This document shows positions 58,613-64,000 of a stretch of DNA of 64,000 nucleotides, piece by piece. The translations under genes and the position numbers were made by a program. The notes below the pieces were generated by a model. That model was given only the letters and a program-made list of their open reading frames with translations. It was not told the DNA's origin and ran no database searches. The first letter of the stretch is position 1, and each line of letters starts with the position of its first letter. This stretch comes from Xylogone sp. PMI_703 (taxonomy: Eukaryota; Ascomycota; Leotiomycetes), in contig JAJTUQ010000003.1 in the NCBI GenBank assembly GCA_021399445.1, positions 4,526,001-4,590,000 on the forward strand, given 5' to 3'.

Positions 58613-59872
58613 ATGAGAACGTCAAGATATTCCACTTCTCGGCAAAAGGCTTGTCAGCAGTGTTCTAGTGCCAAAGCCAGATGTGATCGCAGGACTGGAA
58701 ATGGACGCTGCATAAGATGTACGCAGCGAGGTCTGCCATGCGCTTATCCTCATACAGATGCGGCCGAAGGGCTGAGTAGGACCAACCTGGATCTCGATGA
58801 GGCACAACCGCCCAGCCCTTTCTCCATGTCAGACTCATCTTTCACGGGCCCTGAGAATCGCGTTCCAGATACACCAAGCACAGCAGTACCTGTATCAAGG
58901 ACCTTTCCGTTTGAAAATGATTCGATCAATGCCGCCGCGAGTGTATCTGCCGGGTCAGAGGCAATGGATTTCTCCGGTCTTGATTTGGTTTGTCCCATTA
59001 ATGCTGACGATATCAAGAATCGCTGGATTCAAGCATATATTCCTGTTCCTGGACAGATAATCAAAATGTATCCTGCCGGCGTCACCTCTTTCATTTACCG
59101 CATCCTAAAGTCGTACACTGCTGTAGCAGTAAGTGGCCGTGGCACCTTACCGTTCATCCATTCCAAACAGATGGTAGCACAACCCACGGGATCACCACTT
59201 ACTACTTGCTTAAGCTTGGTCCGAATATGCTCAAACGCCCTACCAGGCAGCAAAGATGCCGCAGCTAGCGTTATTCAGCGAGAAATGCATGGTCTGTACG
59301 AGCTCCGGGACGAATACAATGACGAGATTCTATTTGCCGCGTTCCAGGCTTATCTGATATATTCTATGGTCCTTTTCTTCCAACTCAACCAATCTTGCAA
59401 TGATCACTTCCGCACCATTATGACAAATCTACAGGAGCTAGCTTGTTCTTCAGCTCGGCGAGGACTTGTATGCGCAGCAGACCAACGAAGAGCTCGACCA
59501 AGATGGGAAGAGTGGATCGTAGCTGAAGCTAAACGAAGAACACTCTTGGTGATGTATTTGTTCGATAGTATTCTTTCAACTCAAGAAGGCCTCCCTACCT
59601 TCCTTGGAACCGAATTACAAGGCCTGCCGACTCCGGCGAACAAACTCTTGTGGCAAGCACCCACTCGTTATGAATGGGAGAGAGAATACAATATTTACAT
59701 GGCGGAATGGATGGAAGGGGGTCTCACAATTGATGAGCTTTGGCCTACTCCTGCCGATCTGGACGAGATTGGTATTGCTAGGAGACGTGCGAGAGTGGAT
59801 CGCTGGCTGGAGAATCTTGACGAATACGGAACTATGCTTTACGCGATTATGAGATGTACTCATGGTGATTAA
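58613..59872 (+). CDS. Zn2Cys6 transcription factor, likely cluster regulator
   Basis: Single exon, 419 aa. The N-terminal Gal4-type binuclear zinc cluster (residues about 14-43) has all six Cys: CQQCSSAKARCDRRTGNGRCIRC...C within KACQQC...PCAYPH. A Ser/Pro-rich linker and a helical fungal-specific region follow, with a weak match to the short regulatory domain of cluster factors (RRTLLVMYLFDSIL; LLWQAPTRYEWEREYNIYMAEW). No coiled coil is obvious next to the cluster. Its own promoter and those of the MFS/hydrolase and PP2A/PP1 pairs share CGG-containing inverted sites, so it is the best candidate to bind them; this is inferred from proximity and motif type. Confidence 0.85.
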   Translation: MRTSRYSTSRQKACQQCSSAKARCDRRTGNGRCIRCTQRGLPCAYPHTDAAEGLSRTNLDLDEAQPPSPFSMSDSSFTGPENRVPDTPSTAVPVSRTFPFENDSINAAASVSAGSEAMDFSGLDLVCPINADDIKNRWIQAYIPVPGQIIKMYPAGVTSFIYRILKSYTAVAVSGRGTLPFIHSKQMVAQPTGSPLTTCLSLVRICSNALPGSKDAAASVIQREMHGLYELRDEYNDEILFAAFQAYLIYSMVLFFQLNQSCNDHFRTIMTNLQELACSSARRGLVCAADQRRARPRWEEWIVAEAKRRTLLVMYLFDSILSTQEGLPTFLGTELQGLPTPANKLLWQAPTRYEWEREYNIYMAEWMEGGLTIDELWPTPADLDEIGIARRRARVDRWLENLDEYGTMLYAIMRCTHGD

Positions 59873-60448
59873 TACCGCAGCAACATCATAATTGGGTTGC
59901 AATAGCAGCAAATTTTATGCCAGATCTGACGAGATGATGAAATGAAACTATGCATCATGGTGAACAAGTTTGGAGGGCGAAGCGCAAAATGCAAGCATAG
60001 ATATTCATGTGTATGTCTAGCGTATTGTGGCTAGTCACTAAGTTCAACATTTCAAGGATAAACTAATTAATATATTAGAAGCCTTAAGTTCCTAGATTTA
60101 CAAACTGGGTTAGCACATCTCCAGCTCTTTCTCCATGAAGTGGGCGATGATCTGACCCCGCCTGTTTTCTTGGCTCACACATATTAGGATAAGCTCTCAC
60201 TTAAAATAGATACTGTAAATCGCGGGAGCCTATTCATGACTGATAGGAATAAATTATTTCAGCAGAGCATTATTCTTCATTGTCTTTGATAAGCAAAAAG
60301 ACTCAAGTAGCCTGAGTTAGGACATGCAGGTGCGTATTATCTTAGGAATCACTTCCTAGGGGAAACTTGAAGGCTCATCGTCACGAGATAGAAGATCTTC
60401 AATAAAAGGCACAGACAGCAGAAAGAAGATGACCCAGAGAGTTCAGTA
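59873..60448. other. Intergenic, nothing recognised
   Basis: AT-rich spacer. No AACTCCGG copy was seen here, so the Vps4-like gene may not belong to the same regulon. Confidence 0.5.
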
Positions 60449-62019
60449 ATGACGAATCCCATGAGAGATAAGCAAGATCAAGTAGTGACGGAAGAGGACG
60501 CTCCAAAGAAGGAACGACAGCATGACGTAGAAGATGAAGTGGCCCAGCCTATAAAAGAGGAATCAGAACATAAAATGAACAAAGAGCAGGAGACCCAAAA
60601 CCCCCCACTGGACCCCAACTTCTTGAATATGGCAATAGACATAGTTAAGAAGGCCATAGAGGCTGATACAGCGAGGAGATACAGCGAAGCGCTTGCTCTC
60701 TACCAACGCTCTTTAGAGCTATTTATGCTTGCATTGAAGCGGGAATCAAATCTTAGATCGAGAGAATTAATTCGCAATAAGGCGACGGAGTATATGGACC
60801 GAGCGGAAAAGCTAAGCAATTATCTCTCAGGCTCCTCTGGAAAGCCAGGGTCTTCCAATAACGAAAGCAAAAAGCAGCAGGAGCATGGTGAATTTGCTGG
60901 TGATGTATCACTAGAAGTACCCGAAGTGAAGTGGGAAGAAGTCGTAGGGCTCGACGCAGCTAAGCAAGTGTTGAGAGAAGAAGTGGTCTTTCCGGTCAAA
61001 TTTTCCAATATGTTGAAAGGGAAGCACTTACCATGGCAGGGAATTCTTCTGTTCGGGCCGCCAGGATGCGGAAAGAGCCACTTACTCAAGGCGGCTGCAA
61101 TGGAGGCGCATGCTTCTATTGTGAATGTGAGAAGTTCGTGTCTTGCTAGAGAACGTTCTCCTACTGATAGTCAACGGTAAAGTCTCTCCAACCTGTCCAT
61201 GTATAGAATATCTGACTTGAATTGAGTTTGGTTGAGCATATATTTGCTATGGCGGAAGAAAATAGCCCCTCTATTATTTGTGTCGACTATATAGAGACTC
61301 TCTGCGAATCTCAAGAATCTGAAAGTTGTCGTAGATTAAAGGCTGAAATGATTGCGCGTGGGAAGAAGCCACATGGAGTGGACTCGAGGGTATTTATTAT
61401 TGGAATAACACACTCCCCTTGGAAAATCAACGACGAGCTCTTGAAGTGCTTTGGGAAGAAGGTGCCCATCTCCTTGCCAGATCTAGCAGCCCGAAGTAAA
61501 CTATTCGAAGCAGCCATTCAAAGCGAAAACAGTTCTTCGACTGAGAAGAGCTCAACTTCCAACATCACGGTAGATGAGTATAAAAAGCTTGCAGAAAGAA
61601 GCGAAGGATATTCTCCGAGTGATATTCACCATATAGTCGATGAGGGTTTCGCAGGGCCAATAAGAGAGGTACAGAGGGCCACACATTTCAAGAAGGTAAC
61701 TATCACGTCCACAACTCTTTCCATCTTGCGTATTTGTAAACTAACAATATAGATTATGGATACTTCTCTTCAGAGCTCCACCCAAGAGCGTCTCATTGTT
61801 TGTTCCCCCGATGACGCGAATGCTTTGAAGATGACATGGCTAGAAATAGATCCTCCAGAGAAGCTTTATGTTCCGCCACCTCAATTCAAACATTTCTATG
61901 TGGCTCTGCGAGCATCCAGACCTTCTGTTTTATCAGAGGAAATTAAGAAGTACGAAGATTGGGCGGATACGGTGCTTGCTGACTACGTCACGGTCGAGTA
62001 TAACTCTGAGGAAGCATAG
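60449..62019 (+). CDS. Vps4-like MIT-AAA protein with degenerate ATPase site
   Basis: Three exons, 60449-61176, 61227-61695 and 61753-62019; 487 aa. After a charged N-terminal extension of about 50 residues comes an MIT three-helix domain (about 57-127), then a Vps4-type AAA module (VKWEEVVGLDAAKQVLREEVVFPVKF-like start). Walker A GPPGCGKS (203-210) is intact. The Walker B segment reads IICVDYIETL: Tyr264 replaces the catalytic Glu. The pore-loop KW pair is missing, sensor 1 has His305 (GITHSPW) for Asn, and the arginine-finger RRRFxKR region is LKCFGKK. The C-terminal Vps4 tail (WADTVLADY) is present. It should bind ESCRT-III tails and perhaps nucleotide but not hydrolyse ATP, so it could act as a regulator or inhibitor of ESCRT. 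Confidence 0.85.
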
Positions 62020-63219
62020 CGTTTTGATTGCAATCTATATCGGATTATATGAAATTATAATACATGTTAAAGTGAGACTCCGAGCATTCAATATCTATTT
62101 GTATGTTGGCGCTTTACAAATAATCTATGTTAAACCGTCAGCGTTGTAGAGGACACGACGACAGCTCTCCAAAGAATGATTGGGAAGGAGCGTGTTAAAC
62201 GTGCATTCTCGGCTGATTCACCTTTGCTAGCAACATGCTCAAAGGATTTTACGGTAAAAAAGATGGGACCTACGAAGTGCTAAGCTTGTTAGTGATTTGG
62301 CAGGCCACCAAAACGAGGTTTATGCTGTGGACTGGCCACCCACGGGGAAGATGGTAGGAAGCGGGGGCAAAGACAAGGCTAACCGGATCTGGAGTTAACA
62401 GAGGTGAGATTGCACCTGCATGCGTCATAGGTAGAATATTGAATTCAAGAACCAAAATGAAGAACGTCGAAATCAAATAATACCTTCCAACGAGACCGCT
62501 AACCTGGAGGTCAAGGTTGAGCCGGAGCCGCAACTGTGGGAGTCTAGGGAAGATATGGTACAAGATTCTTAGGGATTATAAACTGCTGATATCTTCAAAG
62601 ACGATGAGGATGATAGCTTGGAGCATGGTTAACTACTTTGAAGGGTTTTCTCTCCATACATTGCATCAAGATTTCGATGTCTATTTTTAGCCCGCAGTTC
62701 CCCTTGAGGATTATGTTAGGGCTTTCTGGGCTGTTTTTCGAAATTGGGTCCTGAGTTATTGCTCGTATAATTTCAACCGTTTGTGGGCCGCGTGGTTCTC
62801 CATCCTTCTTTCTAGGCCATGCTAAATTCGGATTTGGCTTATCTATCTCGATCTCTTGGTGAGGATCATTTGATTTGAACTTCGGTTAACGCTCCGGAGT
62901 AGAAAGACCATCCTGTGGATTATAAGAGATAGAAAACAAGATGCAAGCGAATATGTCACACTCTAATGGAACGCTGAGCAAGCATGTAGGAACTGTGTAT
63001 CTTCCGAGTTAAAAGAAGTAGTTTAAATAAATCCCCAAAAATAAAGATCTGATAATGATACATGGCTACAACACCTAACGTCGACCCAGAAATGCAAGTC
63101 ACGCATACATGCATGCCGCAGTAAATAATACATGCCCAGAACAAAAGTAGGTAGTAGAAGGAGAAATGGAATAAAAGAATAAAAGAAGGGCTCCAAAAGC
63201 GGATCACATCACGTCAACA
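62020..63219. other. Intergenic region with a WD40 pseudogene fragment
   Basis: No intact gene. The piece 62200-62398 is a broken WD40 fragment. Further right (62450-62640) an acidic stretch may be another remnant but is not assigned. Confidence 0.5.
62200..62398 (+). pseudogene. Frameshifted C-terminal fragment of a Notchless/Rsa4-like WD40 protein
   Basis: Reading from 62200 gives AFSADSPLLATCSKDFTVKK, then a frame change at about 62258 and WDLRSAKLVSDLAGHQNEVY, AVDWPPTGKMVGSGGKDKAN ending at a TAA at 62398. The order (SKDxTxKxWD, GHxxEVYAVDWSPxG, GSGGKDKxxRIW, stop) matches the last WD repeats of the ribosome-assembly factor Rsa4/Notchless. Only about 60 residues remain, with no start, so this is a truncated, frameshifted copy rather than a gene. 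Confidence 0.7.
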
Positions 63220-63561
63220 TCACATCAATCCAACGGTAACATCGCCCTTCACCCGGGCATACAGATCGACCTCGACCTCTAGATCTAGCTCGACCTTGAT
63301 CTTGACGGAGCCCTGAGTGGCATCGGTATAGTTTGGTCGGTCCTTGATGCGAGATTCCCGGACGGGATATCGCCGACCGGTCTCATCGTAGGTGCGCCAG
63401 TGTGGCAGACGGGACTCGAGGTCCTTGTCATCCTGGGCCTTCTGTGCGAGGGCGTTGTTCTGAGGACTGCCGCCGCCTTGGTGCTGGACCATGCTTTGGG
63501 CGTTCATGTTCATCTGGGGGTTGACTTCTAGCTCGGGCTGGACTGCGGTGTTGGCTGCCAT
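63220..63561 (-). CDS. Small conserved fungal protein of unknown function
   Basis: Single exon, 113 aa, ATG at 63561. A Gln/Asn/Met-rich start is followed by RLPHWRTYDETGRRYPVRESRIKDRPN and an acidic-hydrophobic beta-like end (VKIKVELDLEVEVDLYARVKGDVTVGLM) with alternating charged and aliphatic residues. Small proteins ending in this VELDLExExxLxARVKGD pattern are common in Eurotiales, and I know no function. No signal peptide. The GA-rich upstream region on the coding strand (63600-63720) looks like a normal leader. Confidence 0.75.
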   Translation of the reverse strand: MAANTAVQPELEVNPQMNMNAQSMVQHQGGGSPQNNALAQKAQDDKDLESRLPHWRTYDETGRRYPVRESRIKDRPNYTDATQGSVKIKVELDLEVEVDLYARVKGDVTVGLM

Positions 63562-64000
63562 TGTGTAGTTTGTGAGGTGAGAGATCTGGGAGATGGGTGG
63601 GGTGGTTAGTGAGAGGGCACGAGATTGAGCTTTGAGATTTGTTTTTTCTTTTCTTCTTCTCTTCCTTGCTTCTTCTTCTTCCTCCTCTTTCTCCGTTTCT
63701 TCTACTCTTCTGTTTCCATTTTGACTTTCTCTTGTGATAGTCTAACTAATTGAGGGTGGATAATGACGAGTTGACCTACCACACTTCTATTCTTCTCTTC
63801 TGCAAGAAGGTATTGGTATGGGGTATTAGGTATATGTCTTTATCCCGACAATAAAGAGAATTGTTGAAATCTCAAAAGATATTATTTTCACCGTGGTGAA
63901 GATGAAGTTGAAGATAGGGATACGGTGATGTCGGAATGGAAAGGATGATGATACCAGTCAAATGAGCCCAACAGTAACAAAAAGAGGTAGACAGTTCCAG
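63562..64000. promoter_or_regulatory. Promoter and pyrimidine-rich tract upstream of the small conserved gene
   Basis: A run of TTC/CTT-type pyrimidines at about 63640-63720 lies upstream of the minus-strand gene. No further gene is seen to the window end. Confidence 0.5.

Noticed and set aside
43635..63561. CRISPR arrays, prophage or bacterial operon features
   Set aside because: Intron-rich eukaryotic genes throughout; no regular spaced repeats.

Overview
The window looks like chromosomal DNA of a filamentous ascomycete, most likely Eurotiales (Aspergillus/Penicillium type). Genes carry short GT..AG introns (about 45-130 bp) with CTAAC/CTGAC-like branch points, there is a recognisable sconB-type F-box/WD40 gene, and the gene families are fungal (Zn2Cys6 factors, CFEM, WSC, LysM, TRI12-type MFS). 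All exon structures were inferred by eye from splice signals, frame continuity and family motifs.

Layout. 0-6.1 kb: an S9 serine peptidase and sconB, divergent, with three CACGTG boxes between them. 7-15.4 kb: two divergent secreted cell-wall proteins, one LysM + three hevein-like + three CFEM domains, the other a 1628-aa NucA/NucB-like + GH55 protein with Kex2-type sites, resembling killer-toxin-like chitinase loci. 16-27 kb: a hypothetical gene, then a possible small metabolic cluster (TRI12-type MFS, flavin monooxygenase, Zn2Cys6 factor, old yellow enzyme) with a 220-bp MITE-like element. 28-39 kb: small secreted ABM-fold protein, F-box-like protein, WSC protein, amino-acid permease and a large unknown gene. 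41-42 kb: an SDR. 43.6-51 kb: a 2338-aa NFX1-type helicase carrying three CbxX-type AAA domains.

51.8-62.4 kb is the most striking part: an MFS exporter, an isochorismatase-fold hydrolase, a PP2A catalytic-subunit paralogue and a PP1 catalytic-subunit paralogue placed head to head, a Zn2Cys6 factor, and a Vps4-like AAA protein that has lost its catalytic residues. Three promoters here (MFS/hydrolase, PP2A/PP1 and the factor's own) share AACTCCGG motifs, which suggests one regulon. Extra copies of the two phosphatases next to an exporter and a regulator would fit self-resistance to a PP1/PP2A-inhibiting metabolite whose biosynthetic genes are not in this window; this is inference. A WD40 pseudogene fragment and a small conserved gene close the window.
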